Below are positions 17,511-27,593 of a stretch of DNA of 64,000 nt, piece after piece. The DNA comes from Prevotella sp. (lineage in GTDB: Bacteria; Bacteroidota; Bacteroidia; Bacteroidales; Bacteroidaceae). The translations under genes were made by a program, and so were the position numbers. The DNA lies in contig JAGAON010000006.1 of assembly GCA_017623655.1 (NCBI GenBank), forward strand, positions 40,679-104,678, written 5' to 3'. The notes below the pieces were generated by a model that ran no database searches, was not told the DNA's origin, and saw only the letters and a list, made by a program, of their open reading frames with translations. Each line of letters opens with the position of its first letter. Position 1 is the first letter of the stretch.

Positions 17511-18506
17511 ATGAAACAACTGTATTTATTTCTTATTACATTCATGCTGTGCGCCGTAAACCATGCTGCGGCGGAGACAAAAGTCATGTTTCTCACCGCC
17601 GGACAGTCAAACACCGACGGCCGTGTGCCGGCGAAAGACCTGCCCGATTTTCTGAAAGAACCTATCAGGATGTGTAAAATATCCTATCACTGCGGTTATA
17701 ATCCGGAGCGTGCCGGCAGGTTTTACACATTCCAAGCCGCGGCGGGAGGCAGGGGTAACAGCAGCAGATGGACCTATGACGCCGTGGTGTATCACCATAT
17801 CGCGGAGAAATCAGGAATTCCTTTCTATGTGGTGAAGTGCAGTCAGGGCGGCACGAGCCTTGATCCCATGGCCGATTGTTCGGGACGTATGGCTAAAACG
17901 ACAGCCGATAACGGCGAGAAGGCAAGCATACCGTTCTATGGCGTGTATGACGCAGACGGGACATTCCGCCCTATGTACGGCAAAGGGTATCATTGGAGCG
18001 CGGACAGTTCGTTCCTTGCTGACACGGAAATTGCGGGCGCTGTATATGAAAAGGACGGCAAGCGTTTTACCGGTCAGTCACTGCTGAAAGCATGGATAGC
18101 GGCAATAGACGCGGCCATCGACTCAATAGAGGCCGGCGGTGACAGCGTAGAGATAAAGGCAGTAATGTGGCATCAGGGGGAAAGTGACTACAAAACGCCC
18201 GCCGGCTATCACGATAGCATGAAGGGAATGATAGCATACGTGCGCCGGCATATAGCCGAAAAGCTGGGAGACAAGAAGTACCTGTCGCTGCCGTTCTACC
18301 TCGGAACCGTTCCGCATTCGTCAAGAATGTATAACGCTGACATAGAAAACGCGATGAAAAAACTTGGCAGGGATGATGCGAATGTACACGTCATAGACCT
18401 GAGTGACCTGTCAGTGCAGAGCGACAAACTGCATTTTGACGCCGCATCAGCCGTCATTTTCGGTGAAAGGTTGTGGAAAAGAATGAAGAAGGACATGCGA
18501 TTCTGA
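17511..18506 (+). CDS. SGNH-type acetyl esterase (CE6/sialate O-acetylesterase-like)
   Basis: A secreted 331-aa esterase (signal MKQLYLFLITFMLCAVNHAAA). Block I FLTAGQSNTDGR gives the nucleophile S33. WHQGESD (W220-D226) is the conserved block with catalytic-site Glu224, and the DxxH block is D305-K-L-H308. This layout is that of the DUF303/SASA family, which includes carbohydrate esterase family 6 acetyl-xylan esterases and sialate acetylesterases. With the GH115 gene nearby and xylAB in the same window, deacetylation of xylan is the likelier job, but this is context inference. The start is the ATG; a TTG nine bases earlier in frame is less likely. Confidence 0.85.
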   Translation: MKQLYLFLITFMLCAVNHAAAETKVMFLTAGQSNTDGRVPAKDLPDFLKEPIRMCKISYHCGYNPERAGRFYTFQAAAGGRGNSSRWTYDAVVYHHIAEKSGIPFYVVKCSQGGTSLDPMADCSGRMAKTTADNGEKASIPFYGVYDADGTFRPMYGKGYHWSADSSFLADTEIAGAVYEKDGKRFTGQSLLKAWIAAIDAAIDSIEAGGDSVEIKAVMWHQGESDYKTPAGYHDSMKGMIAYVRRHIAEKLGDKKYLSLPFYLGTVPHSSRMYNADIENAMKKLGRDDANVHVIDLSDLSVQSDKLHFDAASAVIFGERLWKRMKKDMRF

Positions 18507-18551
18507 CGCGCAAAGTATCCCATTACAAACCAATACGTTACAAAGAGCGTC

Positions 18552-18637
18552 GCAAAAGGGTGCTGATTACATTGCAATCAGCACCCTTTTGCATTGTAAT
18601 CAGCACCTGTTCACCGTGTAATCAGCACCTGATTGCA
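18552..18637. repeat. GTGCTGATTAC-type array 4
   Basis: A CAAAAGGGTGCTGATT / AATCAGCACCCTTTTG hairpin (18553-18591) followed by two further units on the opposite arm. It lies just after the esterase gene and may act as its terminator. The rest of the gap to 18886 holds no ORF. Confidence 0.8.
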
Positions 18638-18836
18638 GACGGATTTGTCTGCACCCCTTTCGTGTCCTGTTATCAGTTCCTTATTCAGCGGCGGTTTGGG
18701 GGCATCTGACATCGTAATGACACGCCGGCCAAAGCAATATGCCGGCCTTGCGGCCAAACAGTCGTGTTACTGCAAACATGTGGTTAAAAAACATTAATTG
18801 TATATGGTATATGCCATTACATTACCTATTTTTTAT

Positions 18837-18844
18837 TACCTTTG
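18837..18844 (+). promoter_or_regulatory. -7 box of the ABC transporter operon
   Basis: TACCTTTG matches TAnnTTTG, 42 bp upstream of the ATG at 18887. Confidence 0.5.
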
Positions 18845-18886
18845 CTTAACGATACGTATGAAAAAACATAAAACCCGTCAGGTGGG

Positions 18887-21790
18887 ATGGTTACGGATAC
18901 AATAATATCAGCTCTTACCAATCTGTTCGCGCTGTTCTGTTCCAGAGGCAACGTGGACACGAAGGTTTCGGCTAAGATGCTGGAAAGTTATCTCGGCAGC
19001 CATTTCGGCATACGCAACAAGGAGCAATATGTCAAGCTATATCAGGATTTAAGGGGCTTTTACGAGGATATGCCGGAACTGGATACGGAGGGTATTGTTG
19101 ACGGTATATGCACGGGTCTGAAATCTGAGATACGCCAGGAAGAGGGGGCTATGGTGCTGCTTCGGCTGATGGAGTTCTGCGCCAAGACACCGGAATACTT
19201 CGATGTGGAAGACCCTATCTTCACACGCACAGCCCAAAAGTTAGGGATTCCCAAAAGACTGTGTACGCTGTTCGCGGACTTTGTGCTGGGCTATGAGACG
19301 CGGGACGTGAAGCTCTGCCGGTTCGACGGGTTCAAGGCTCCGGTCAAAACGCTTTGGCTCAGGACGATGAACCTGATGGTGTTCTCTTACGATGGCAGCG
19401 ACATCAGGAATGTATTGTTCAACGATGTACCTGTCGTCAAGGGCATGTATCAGGTGTGGGACACCAGTGGTGTGCTGAAAAACAGGCTGGGCAAGCCGGT
19501 CTATTACTCCATGGTTCTTGCGCAATATCATGCCGCCAGCAAGAAAGGAAGAATACTGTTCTCGGGCAGAGACGTTGATTTCTACTATCCAAAAAGCAAG
19601 GACGGGATACACAACTTCTCGTTTGACATGCACGACGGGGAGCTGATTGCCATCATGGGAGGCAGCGGTTCGGGCAAGACTACGCTTATTTCCATTCTCA
19701 ACGGCAACATAGTGCCGCAGAAAGGCAGCATAACCATAAACGGATATCCACTTGACCATCCGAAGGCCAAGGCACTGATAGGGTTTGTTCCGCAGGATGA
19801 CTTGCTGATAGAAGAACTGACTGTATATCAGAACCTGTACTATACCGCCAGACTATGCTTTGACGGTATGCCGGAAGAGGAGATAGACCGCAGGGTTACA
19901 ACCACGCTGAAAGACCTCGGACTGTTTCAGGCGAAGGACTTGAAGGTAGGCTCCCCTGTCAAGAAAATCATCTCCGGCGGACAGCGCAAGCGCCTCAACA
20001 TTGCCTTGGAACTGCTCCGCGAGCCGGCGGTACTGTTGCTTGACGAGCCTACATCGGGGCTGTCCTCGGCAGATACGGAGAACGTTATATCGCTGTTGAA
20101 GGAACAGACGGCCAAGGGAAAGCTGATAGTGACGAACATACACCAGCCCTCTTCCGACGTGTATAAGCTGTTCGACAGACTGTGGTTGCTTGACAAGGGA
20201 GGCTATCCGGTATATGACGGCAACCCGATAGAGGCGATAACATATTTCAAAAGAGCCGCCAACTACGCCGACGCAGACACCAGTACCTGTCCGGTATGCG
20301 GCAATGTCAATCCGGAAGTGGTGCTGAACATAATAGAAGCCAAGGCACTTGACAGCAAGGGGCAGGTGACAGGAGAGCGTAAGGTGACGCCGGAGAGATG
20401 GCATCAGATGTATATCGACGGCAGGCCGGAAATGGGAAAGCCGCAGAAGTTCGGCATTCCCGAGACGGAACAGAAGAAGCCTGGCGCCTTGAAACAATGG
20501 TGGATATTCATCAGGCGCAACGTGATGACGAAGGTAACGAACGGGCAGTATCTCGCGATAACATTGCTTGAAGCCCCTCTATTGGCGCTGGTATGCGCAC
20601 TGCTGACCCACTACACCCCGCCGGGAGAGGACTATTCCCTGATGAACAACAAGAACCTTGTGTCATACTTGTTCATGGCCGTGATAGTAGCAACGTTCGT
20701 CGGCATGAGCGGTTCGGCCGAAGAGATAATAAAAGACAGGGCTCTGCTGAAACGGGAGAAGTTCCTTAACCTGTCATACCATAGCTATATATGGTCGAAA
20801 GTGGCGTTGATGGCAGTAGTATCTCTTGTTCAAACGCTGTTGTTCATTGCGGTAGGCAACAGCATAATGGAGGTAACGGACCAGTTCCTTGCATGGTGGG
20901 GCATACTGTTCACCACCGCAGTGCTGGCCAATCTCATGGGACTGCTGCTCTCGCAGAGCCTCGGTTCGGTGGTAGCCATATACATAACGATACCCATACT
21001 GCTCATTCCGCAGATACTACTGTGCGGCCTTGTGGTCAGTTTCAGCGACCTTACGCCCAAGAGCACTACGGGAAACGTGCCGGTTATAGGCAACATCATA
21101 CCGTCACGCTGGGCATACGAGGCTCTTGCAGTGGCCAACTATGCTGGCAATGACTATGAGAAGGACTACTTCAAGCTCGACAGAATCAAGTACGAAACGG
21201 AGTATTACCGGCACGGATTCATATACGAATTGCAGTCAGCGAACGAGACAATGGAGCAGGACCGCTTGCAGGGCAAGGCGCAACAAGCCCCCGAACACCT
21301 CACGCTGTTAAGGACGGAGCTGCCGCATCTGGCGGAAGTATGCGCCATGAAGCCTTACAAAGGCGGTTATGACTACCGGTCACTGCACGCCTATCTGGAA
21401 GAGGCGGAGCGGATAATGCTCGTCAAAGGCAACGCGGCAACGCTGACAGCCGACCGCATGAGAGTAGCCATGGCGGCCGACATAGGCAAAGACGGGATGC
21501 TGAAACTGAAACGAAAGAGTTTCAACCTGCAACTGGAATCCCAACTGGCGGGGCATGATGCCAAGCGGCTTTGCGACGTTGTAGATGGATATATCGTCCC
21601 ACGTGCGGCCTTTGTATATCTGACACCACGCACGACAAACGGCAACGCGCCGTTTTACAGCAGCGAGAAGCGTGTGGGAAGCATGACGATACCGACCCCA
21701 TGGTTCAACATATCGGTGATGATGTTGATGTGCTTAGTTGCCGTAACCATGCTGTTGCAGGACTTTCCCGGCAGGTACATGAGAAGATAA
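18887..21790 (+). CDS. ABC transporter, fused ATPase and ABC-2 permease with TerB-like N-terminus
   Basis: A 967-aa fusion. Residues 1-140 are helical and resemble TerB-like or helical regulatory domains. An ABC ATPase follows with Walker A GGSGSGKTT (258-266), signature SGGQRKR and Walker B LLLDEPTSGL, all intact, of the ABCG/white-like exporter type. A CPVCG motif (C468/C471) sits in the linker. An ABC-2 permease domain (about 540-740) has six hydrophobic segments, then a soluble helical region (about 745-930) and a final membrane helix (FNISVMMLMCLVAVTMLL). Such fusions are common in Bacteroidota; the cargo is unknown. The lipoprotein gene 54 bp downstream is probably co-transcribed. Confidence 0.88.
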   Translation: MVTDTIISALTNLFALFCSRGNVDTKVSAKMLESYLGSHFGIRNKEQYVKLYQDLRGFYEDMPELDTEGIVDGICTGLKSEIRQEEGAMVLLRLMEFCAKTPEYFDVEDPIFTRTAQKLGIPKRLCTLFADFVLGYETRDVKLCRFDGFKAPVKTLWLRTMNLMVFSYDGSDIRNVLFNDVPVVKGMYQVWDTSGVLKNRLGKPVYYSMVLAQYHAASKKGRILFSGRDVDFYYPKSKDGIHNFSFDMHDGELIAIMGGSGSGKTTLISILNGNIVPQKGSITINGYPLDHPKAKALIGFVPQDDLLIEELTVYQNLYYTARLCFDGMPEEEIDRRVTTTLKDLGLFQAKDLKVGSPVKKIISGGQRKRLNIALELLREPAVLLLDEPTSGLSSADTENVISLLKEQTAKGKLIVTNIHQPSSDVYKLFDRLWLLDKGGYPVYDGNPIEAITYFKRAANYADADTSTCPVCGNVNPEVVLNIIEAKALDSKGQVTGERKVTPERWHQMYIDGRPEMGKPQKFGIPETEQKKPGALKQWWIFIRRNVMTKVTNGQYLAITLLEAPLLALVCALLTHYTPPGEDYSLMNNKNLVSYLFMAVIVATFVGMSGSAEEIIKDRALLKREKFLNLSYHSYIWSKVALMAVVSLVQTLLFIAVGNSIMEVTDQFLAWWGILFTTAVLANLMGLLLSQSLGSVVAIYITIPILLIPQILLCGLVVSFSDLTPKSTTGNVPVIGNIIPSRWAYEALAVANYAGNDYEKDYFKLDRIKYETEYYRHGFIYELQSANETMEQDRLQGKAQQAPEHLTLLRTELPHLAEVCAMKPYKGGYDYRSLHAYLEEAERIMLVKGNAATLTADRMRVAMAADIGKDGMLKLKRKSFNLQLESQLAGHDAKRLCDVVDGYIVPRAAFVYLTPRTTNGNAPFYSSEKRVGSMTIPTPWFNISVMMLMCLVAVTMLLQDFPGRYMRR

Positions 21791-21844
21791 CATTACGTAA
21801 CAAGACAGAAACTAATATTAATAACCAAAATCAAAACAAAGTCT

Positions 21845-22636
21845 ATGAAAAAGTTTTCTTTCCTTTTGGCTGCCACGGCAGCTCTGGTATTGGCTTCATG
21901 TGGAGGCAAAAAGACCGACGCTAACCAGGAATCAAAGGACTCAGTGTCTTTTGAACAGTCACAAATCGAGCAGAAAGTCATGGCGGAACTGGACTCCGTT
22001 GCCGACATCTACAATTCACTGAACCCGGTGGAAGGCGTGTTCGCCAACGGCAAGATACAGCTGTCTGACGAAGAGTTGAAGGCAAAGCCCGCCTATCTTT
22101 ATGACTTGAAGAACATAGACAACCTCTCACTGTTGTCACAGAAGTACCGCGCACTCGGCGTACTTGCCGTTGACGCCAAGGTTGCGGAAATCTACAAGAT
22201 GGACTCCGACGCATACGCTGCGGCGATAGCAAAGATTGCCACCGACGTGAACGACCCCGCCGTGAAATTCAACAAGGATTACAGCGCAGAAGACCTGAAA
22301 GCCTTTTACGCTGCGGAAAAGGAGAACGGCCGCCTCAACTTCTTCTGGGAGGCTTCCGCTGCGGCAGTGGTGGAGAACCTGTTTGTGCTTTCACAGAACG
22401 TGGACAAGTTCCTTCCCGCATTTGATGACAAGTCAGCCTCTGAGTTCAGCTATCACGTTGCGCTGTTGAAGCTGTCTCTCGACGACCTCGCCGAGTATGA
22501 CACACACATCAAGGAGCTTGTTGACATCCTCGCTCCGCTGAACGAACTCAACGCAATCAACGTGGACCAGCTCAAGGAACAGATAGGCAAGATGAAGCCA
22601 CAGATAGAGACTGCACGCGCACAGATGTTGAAGTAA
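21845..22636 (+). CDS. Hypothetical helical lipoprotein
   Basis: The 263-aa protein has a lipobox LASC with Cys19 (MKKFSFLLAATAALVLASCGGKK), so it should be lipidated at the cell envelope. The mature part is predicted to be mostly helical, rich in Ala, Asp, Glu and Lys, without cysteines or obvious catalytic motifs. I do not recognise the family. It follows the ABC fusion gene and ends at a strong terminator, so it could be a partner of that exporter. Confidence 0.8.
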   Translation: MKKFSFLLAATAALVLASCGGKKTDANQESKDSVSFEQSQIEQKVMAELDSVADIYNSLNPVEGVFANGKIQLSDEELKAKPAYLYDLKNIDNLSLLSQKYRALGVLAVDAKVAEIYKMDSDAYAAAIAKIATDVNDPAVKFNKDYSAEDLKAFYAAEKENGRLNFFWEASAAAVVENLFVLSQNVDKFLPAFDDKSASEFSYHVALLKLSLDDLAEYDTHIKELVDILAPLNELNAINVDQLKEQIGKMKPQIETARAQMLK

Positions 22637-22662
22637 CAAGACAACAACCCTCTAATAACACG

Positions 22663-22708
22663 AAACGTGAGCCCGACAAGTCACACACTTGTCAGGCTCA
22701 CGTTTTTT
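22663..22708 (+). terminator. Terminator of the ABC-lipoprotein operon
   Basis: The stem AAACGTGAGCC..GACAAGT pairs with ACTTGTC..GGCTCACGTTT around a CACAC loop, followed by TTTTTTG. Confidence 0.88.
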
Positions 22709-22772
22709 GTTTCCACGCCCAAGGATGCGGTTCTGCAACCTGTTGGTAATCAAGCATGAAAGAAACGCGTTT

Positions 22773-22857
22773 GTAATCAGCACCTGATTGCAGTGTGATC
22801 AGGTGCTGATTACTGTGCGATTTGCACCTGATTACAAGGTAATCAGCACCCTTTTAC
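22773..22857. repeat. GTGCTGATTAC-type array 5
   Basis: Four units in alternating orientation (two inverted pairs) between the convergent lipoprotein and recQ genes. Confidence 0.8.
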
Positions 22858-22889
22858 AACGGCGTTGATGATGCCTTGAACCGCAACGC

Positions 22890-22967
22890 CTTGTAGGGAC
22901 GCACCTTGGTGCGTCCGAATCGCCGTTTTTCCCGCATCGGCGGACGCACCAAGGTGCGTCCCTACAA
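22890..22967. repeat. REPIN-like inverted pair of GGACGCACC palindromes
   Basis: Two palindromes (22897-22916 and 22942-22961) in inverted orientation. TTGTAGG lies outside on the left and CCTACAA on the right, and about 25 bp lie between them. The remaining bases to 23151 hold no recognisable feature. Confidence 0.8.
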
Positions 22968-23151
22968 CGTTGTTTGTAGTCATCCGGGTGTGTTTTTCAT
23001 ATCCCTACGGTCTCCCTTACCGTCTCACATATCTCGCCATCCATATAATCACATTTTCTTTATTAAGCATAAGACTATATATAAATGTGTTTGTTATCCT
23101 GCCATAAACACACAAGCCGCCGCTTGTAAAACCGCCAAACAGGCGGAGATG

Positions 23152-25320
23152 TCAATTTGCCATCTCCGAGATGAACATTATACGCACGAGGCGTATGTCT
23201 TCGTCTGAATAGTCACCGGCAAACTCATTGAACGCTTCTTTAAGGCTGTCCGTCTCCGCTTCGGTGAAATAATCGTATATGTCGTCTATCTCCTCCTCGT
23301 ACATAGTGTCTTCCATGTAGTACTCTATGTCCAGTTTCGTGCCGCTGTAAACAATGGCTTCCAGCTCGTCAAGCAGTTCGTCGAACTTCAAGCCCATCGA
23401 CTTCGCTATGTCGTCCAACGGCATCTTACGGTCGATGCACTGCACTATCTTCACCTTCCGCATGGAGTTTTTCGCCACACTGCGCACCCTCATGTCCTCG
23501 GGGCGCACTATGTCGTTCTCCTCGCAATACTTCTTTATGAGGTCACAGAATGGCTGTCCGTACCGTTTTGCCTTGCCCTGCCCCACTCCCTGCACGTTTT
23601 GCAGTTCCTGCAAGGTAACGGGGTACATGGTGGCCATCTGCTCAAGAGAGCCTTCCATGAACACTATGTATGGCTGAACGTTATGCCTCCGCGCCTCACT
23701 CTTGCGCAAGTCTTTCAGCATAGCGAACAGTGTCGGGTCAAGAGCGCTGCCTCCCGAGGGAGAGTTTTCCATGCAGTCCTCGCTGAAAGAGTTGTCCTCG
23801 GTGACGTAAAAAGGCTGGGGATTCTTCATCCAGCGCCTTCCGGAAGCCGTGACTTTAAGGTTACCGTAGGTCTCTATGTCCTTCTTTATGTAGCCTTCCA
23901 CTATCGCCTGACGCAGTATCGGGTTCCACAGACGGTCGTTCATGCCCTCACCGCATCCGAAATCGGGATGAAGATGGTGCTTGTGCGACTCTATGTCATC
24001 CGTGGAACGTCCCTTGATAAAGTCGAAGACATAGCCGCTCCGGTAGTTTTCTTTCAGCGCAATGATTCCCGTAAGCATGGCTCCAAGACCTTTTCCCGCC
24101 TCTATCTTCGTCTTGGGATGCTTGCAGTTGTCGCAGTTTCCGCAGTTGTCCTTGGGGTAATCCTCACCAAAGTACTTCAACAACATCTTGCGACGGCAGA
24201 TGGAAGACTCGGCGTATGCCGCCGTCTCCTGCAACAGATGACGGCCTATTTCCTGCTCCGCCACCTGCTTGCTGTCCATGAACTTCTCGAGTTTCTGCAA
24301 GTCTTTCTGCGAATAGAAGGCTATGCAGATGCCCTCACCGCCGTCCCTTCCGGCTCTGCCCGTCTCCTGATAATAGCCTTCAAGGGACTTGGGTATGTCG
24401 TAATGGATGACGAAACGCACGTCCGGCTTGTCTATACCCATGCCGAAAGCGATGGTGGCCACTATGACATCAATGCGTTCCATGAGGAAATCATCCTGCG
24501 TCTGGCTGCGCACCGCGGTGTCAAGGCCGGCATGATAGGGTGCGGCCTTGATGTCATTGGTACGCAACACCTCCGCCAGTTCCTCCACTTTCTTCCGCGC
24601 AAGGCAGTAGATGATGCCGCTCTTGCCTTGATGTTGCCTGACAAACTTTATTATCTGCTTGTCAATGTCAGCCGACTTGGAGCGCACTTCGTAGTAAAGG
24701 CTGGGGCGATTGAACGAACTCATGAAGTCCTTTGCGTCCGTAATGCCGAGGTTTTTCTTTATGTCCGCACGCACTTTCTCCGTCGCCGTCGCCGTCAACG
24801 CTATCACAGGAGCGCTTCCTATCTCATCCACTATCGGGCGTATGCGGCGGTATTCCGGCCGGAAGTCATGCCCCCACTCCGATATGCAGTGCGCTTCGTC
24901 AACGGCATAGAATGATATTCTCACTCCACGGAGGAACGTAACGTACTCCTCTTTGGTCAAAGACTCCGGCGCCATGTAAAGCAGTTTCGTCACGCCTGAC
25001 TTCACATCACGCTTTACTTGGTCTATGGCCGTCTTGTTCATGGACGAGTTCAGGCAGTGAGCCACGCCGTCATGCTCGCTTATGCCGTTGATTACGTCAA
25101 CCTGATTCTTCATCAACGCGATGAGAGGGGATATTACTATCGCCGTGCCTTCCATGATAAGCGAGGGCAACTGATAGCATAAAGACTTGCCGCCACCTGT
25201 CGGCATCAGCACAAACGTGTCGTTGCCGTCAAGCAGATTGCGTATTATCGCCTCCTGCTCGCCTTTGAACGAGTCAAAGCCAAAGTAGTGTTTAAGTTTT
25301 TCTGTCAGGTTAATCTGCAT
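23152..25320 (-). CDS. recQ: ATP-dependent DNA helicase RecQ
   Basis: A 3'-5' helicase acting in recombination and replication fork repair. The 722-aa protein has Walker A PTGGGKS (40-46), the DEAH box in AVDEAHCISEWGHDFRPEY, helicase motif VI (QETGRAGRDG), the zinc site CxxxC..CGNCDNC of the RQC domain, a winged helix, an HRDC domain (about 515-600) and a further C-terminal region of about 110 aa, making it longer than E. coli RecQ. I chose the ATG ending at 25320 over an in-frame TTG two codons upstream. It follows clpX by 18 bp. Confidence 0.95.
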   Translation of the reverse strand: MQINLTEKLKHYFGFDSFKGEQEAIIRNLLDGNDTFVLMPTGGGKSLCYQLPSLIMEGTAIVISPLIALMKNQVDVINGISEHDGVAHCLNSSMNKTAIDQVKRDVKSGVTKLLYMAPESLTKEEYVTFLRGVRISFYAVDEAHCISEWGHDFRPEYRRIRPIVDEIGSAPVIALTATATEKVRADIKKNLGITDAKDFMSSFNRPSLYYEVRSKSADIDKQIIKFVRQHQGKSGIIYCLARKKVEELAEVLRTNDIKAAPYHAGLDTAVRSQTQDDFLMERIDVIVATIAFGMGIDKPDVRFVIHYDIPKSLEGYYQETGRAGRDGGEGICIAFYSQKDLQKLEKFMDSKQVAEQEIGRHLLQETAAYAESSICRRKMLLKYFGEDYPKDNCGNCDNCKHPKTKIEAGKGLGAMLTGIIALKENYRSGYVFDFIKGRSTDDIESHKHHLHPDFGCGEGMNDRLWNPILRQAIVEGYIKKDIETYGNLKVTASGRRWMKNPQPFYVTEDNSFSEDCMENSPSGGSALDPTLFAMLKDLRKSEARRHNVQPYIVFMEGSLEQMATMYPVTLQELQNVQGVGQGKAKRYGQPFCDLIKKYCEENDIVRPEDMRVRSVAKNSMRKVKIVQCIDRKMPLDDIAKSMGLKFDELLDELEAIVYSGTKLDIEYYMEDTMYEEEIDDIYDYFTEAETDSLKEAFNEFAGDYSDEDIRLVRIMFISEMAN

Positions 25321-25338
25321 AAGCAAGTGTTATGGTCG

Positions 25339-26583
25339 TTATTGCTCCAGCTTCTGTTGAAGCTGTGACTCGGCGTAGTCCTTGGTGACTTCAAATTCCG
25401 TTATGCCTTTTGAAGGAGCCTCAAACATGGCCTGTGTCATTATGTTCTCGACGATAGAGCGCAGTCCTCGTGCCCCGAGTTTGTACTCTACCGCCTTATC
25501 TACGATGTAGTCAAGCGCCTCGGTGGTAAAGGTCAGCTTGATATTATCCATGGCAAACAGCTTGATGTACTGCCTTACAATGCTGTTCTTCGGCTCTACC
25601 AGTATGCGGCGCAGCGCGTCATGGTCCAAGGGTTCAAGGTGTGTGAGGACCGGCAGGCGGCCGATTATCTCGGGAATAAGCCCGAATGACTTGAGGTCTT
25701 GCGGCGACACGTATCTCATCATGTCCTTCTTGTCTATCTTCCGGATGTTCTGCACGCTGTTATAGCCTACGGTACGCGCGTTCATGCGCTGCGCTATCTT
25801 GCGCTCTATGCCGTCAAACGCTCCGCCGCAGATAAAAAGTATGTTGCGTGTATCCACGTGGATATAGTCCTGATCGGGGTGTTTCCTGCCGCCTTTTGGC
25901 GGTACATTCACCACTGTTCCCTCCAAAAGCTTCAGCATTCCCTGCTGCACTCCCTCGCCGCTGACGTCCCTCGTGATGCTCGGATTGTCCGACTTACGGG
26001 CTATCTTGTCTATCTCGTCGATGAAGACAATGCCCCTTTGCGCCGCATCAAGGTTGTAGTCAGCCACTTGCAGCAGGCGCGACAGGATGCTTTCCACGTC
26101 TTCTCCAACGTATCCGGCTTCCGTGAACACCGTGGCATCAACGATAGTGAACGGTACGTTGAGCAGTTTGGCGATGGTACGGGCCATGAGTGTCTTGCCC
26201 GTCCCCGTAGAACCGACCATTATTATGTTGCTCTTCTCTATCTCCACGCCATCGTTGCTCTCCGGCTGCGCCAGTCTTTTGTAGTGGTTGTACACCGCCA
26301 CCGAGAGGTAACGCTTGGCTTCGTCCTGTCCTATTATATATTGGTCGAGATATTTTTTTATCTCCATCGGCTTCGGGACGTCCTTCATTTCCGGCGCCTC
26401 CGACGCGTTTCTGCTGTATTTGCCGCCTCCGGTAACGCTGTCGGTCAGGTCTGACTGGGCTATGTGCCAGGCTTGTTCGGCGCACTCGTCGCATATAAAG
26501 CCGTTCACACCTGTTATGAGCATGCGCACTTCCCCTGCGCCGCGCCCGCAGAAGCTACACGTGTTTTCCTTCTTCTTAACCAT
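25339..26583 (-). CDS. clpX: ATP-dependent protease ATPase subunit ClpX
   Basis: ClpX unfolds substrates and threads them into ClpP. The 414-aa protein has the N-terminal zinc-binding domain with C9, C12, C31 and C34. Walker A is GSTGTGKT (124-131) and Walker B reads [11 protein letters not shown]. The ClpP-binding IGF-type loop is not obvious from this reading, but sensor 2 ([10 protein letters not shown]) is present. The order clpP-clpX is standard, with a 22-bp gap to clpP. Confidence 0.97.
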   Translation of the reverse strand: MVKKKENTCSFCGRGAGEVRMLITGVNGFICDECAEQAWHIAQSDLTDSVTGGGKYSRNASEAPEMKDVPKPMEIKKYLDQYIIGQDEAKRYLSVAVYNHYKRLAQPESNDGVEIEKSNIIMVGSTGTGKTLMARTIAKLLNVPFTIVDATVFTEAGYVGEDVESILSRLLQVADYNLDAAQRGIVFIDEIDKIARKSDNPSITRDVSGEGVQQGMLKLLEGTVVNVPPKGGRKHPDQDYIHVDTRNILFICGGAFDGIERKIAQRMNARTVGYNSVQNIRKIDKKDMMRYVSPQDLKSFGLIPEIIGRLPVLTHLEPLDHDALRRILVEPKNSIVRQYIKLFAMDNIKLTFTTEALDYIVDKAVEYKLGARGLRSIVENIMTQAMFEAPSKGITEFEVTKDYAESQLQQKLEQ

Positions 26584-26605
26584 GTTCTGTTATCCGGTTG
26601 TCTTG

Positions 26606-27277
26606 TTACTTCTTCACCAACACCTGATCTATCATGCCATACTCCTTCGCTTCGTCCGCCGTCATCCAGTAGTTGCGGTCTGAATCCGCCCACACTTTCT
26701 CATACGGTGTGTGCGAGTGGTTGCTGATGATGGTGTATAATTCCTTCTTGAACTTCTGTATCTCCTTCGCTTCTATCTCTATGTCACTGGCCTGTCCCTG
26801 CACGCCTCCAAGCGGCTGGTGTATCATTACGCGGCTGTGGGGCAGTGCGGAGCGCTTGCCTTCTGTGCCCGACACGAGGAGGACGGCGCCCATCGAGGCT
26901 GCCATGCCCGTGCAGATGGTGGCCACGTCGCTGGATATGAACTGCATGGTATCGTAGATTCCGAGTCCGGCCGTCACGCTTCCGCCGGGGGAGTTGATGT
27001 AAATTGATATGTCCTTCTCAGGGTCTGTGGAGTCCAAATAGAGCAACTGCGCCTGTATTGTGTTGGCCGTGTAGTCGTTTATCTCAGTGCCGAGAAAGAT
27101 TATGCGGTCCATCATCAGACGTGAGAACACGTCCATCTGAGTGACGTTAAGTTGTCTTTCTTCAAGGATATAGGGGTTGAGATACTGATTCTGCGCTGCC
27201 ATCACATCATCAAGAGCCATACCGTTCATGCCAAGATGGCGCGTGGCGTACTTTCTGAAATCACTTGTCAAATTCAT
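26606..27277 (-). CDS. clpP: ATP-dependent Clp protease proteolytic subunit ClpP
   Basis: The 223-aa serine peptidase forms the tetradecameric chamber of ClpXP. The nucleophile is S128 in GMAASMGA and the histidine is H153 in MIHQPLGG, with the same spacing as S97/H122 of mature E. coli ClpP. The first 25-30 residues would be a propeptide or extension. It is the first gene of the clpP-clpX-recQ operon, with a very good promoter upstream. Confidence 0.97.
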   Translation of the reverse strand: MNLTSDFRKYATRHLGMNGMALDDVMAAQNQYLNPYILEERQLNVTQMDVFSRLMMDRIIFLGTEINDYTANTIQAQLLYLDSTDPEKDISIYINSPGGSVTAGLGIYDTMQFISSDVATICTGMAASMGAVLLVSGTEGKRSALPHSRVMIHQPLGGVQGQASDIEIEAKEIQKFKKELYTIISNHSHTPYEKVWADSDRNYWMTADEAKEYGMIDQVLVKK

Positions 27278-27346
27278 ATTCTATATATAATAATGTATAT
27301 TCACCTTATTGTCCCGCGCCGATGTGCGGCAAGACGATTTATAAAA

Positions 27347-27377
27347 CAAAGTTACAAAAAAAAAATGTAACGCACAA
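27347..27377 (-). promoter_or_regulatory. Promoter of clpP-clpX-recQ
   Basis: A TTTG -33 box (27374-27377) and TAACTTTG -7 box (27347-27354) on the minus strand, separated by 19 bp, fit the Bacteroidota consensus. A run of T lies between them. Confidence 0.75.
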
Positions 27378-27472
27378 ACTTTTCCTTTTTTTTTTGCCTA
27401 CAAGTCATAATTTGGGGCAAAAAACGGCATCATACATTTGGAGCAATATTCCAATTATAAACCAGCCCAAAA

Positions 27473-27556
27473 CAATCAGGTGCTAATTACACTGCAATCA
27501 GGGCCTGATTGTAATGTAATCAGCACCTGTTTACCGTGTAATCAGCACCTGTTTAC
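27473..27556. repeat. GTGCTGATTAC-type array 6
   Basis: Four units with partly degenerate stems (AATCAGGGCCTGATT) between the end of the der-lipoprotein operon and the clpP promoter. Otherwise the 316-bp gap holds only that promoter and a poly-A/T stretch. Confidence 0.78.
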
Positions 27557-27593
27557 GACGCTGCCAATATGTCTGCGTTCCGCTACGGCGTTT

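Noticed and set aside
23599-24915. 438-codon ORF antisense to recQ
   Set aside because: A shadow of the recQ frame; no family features and no promoter.
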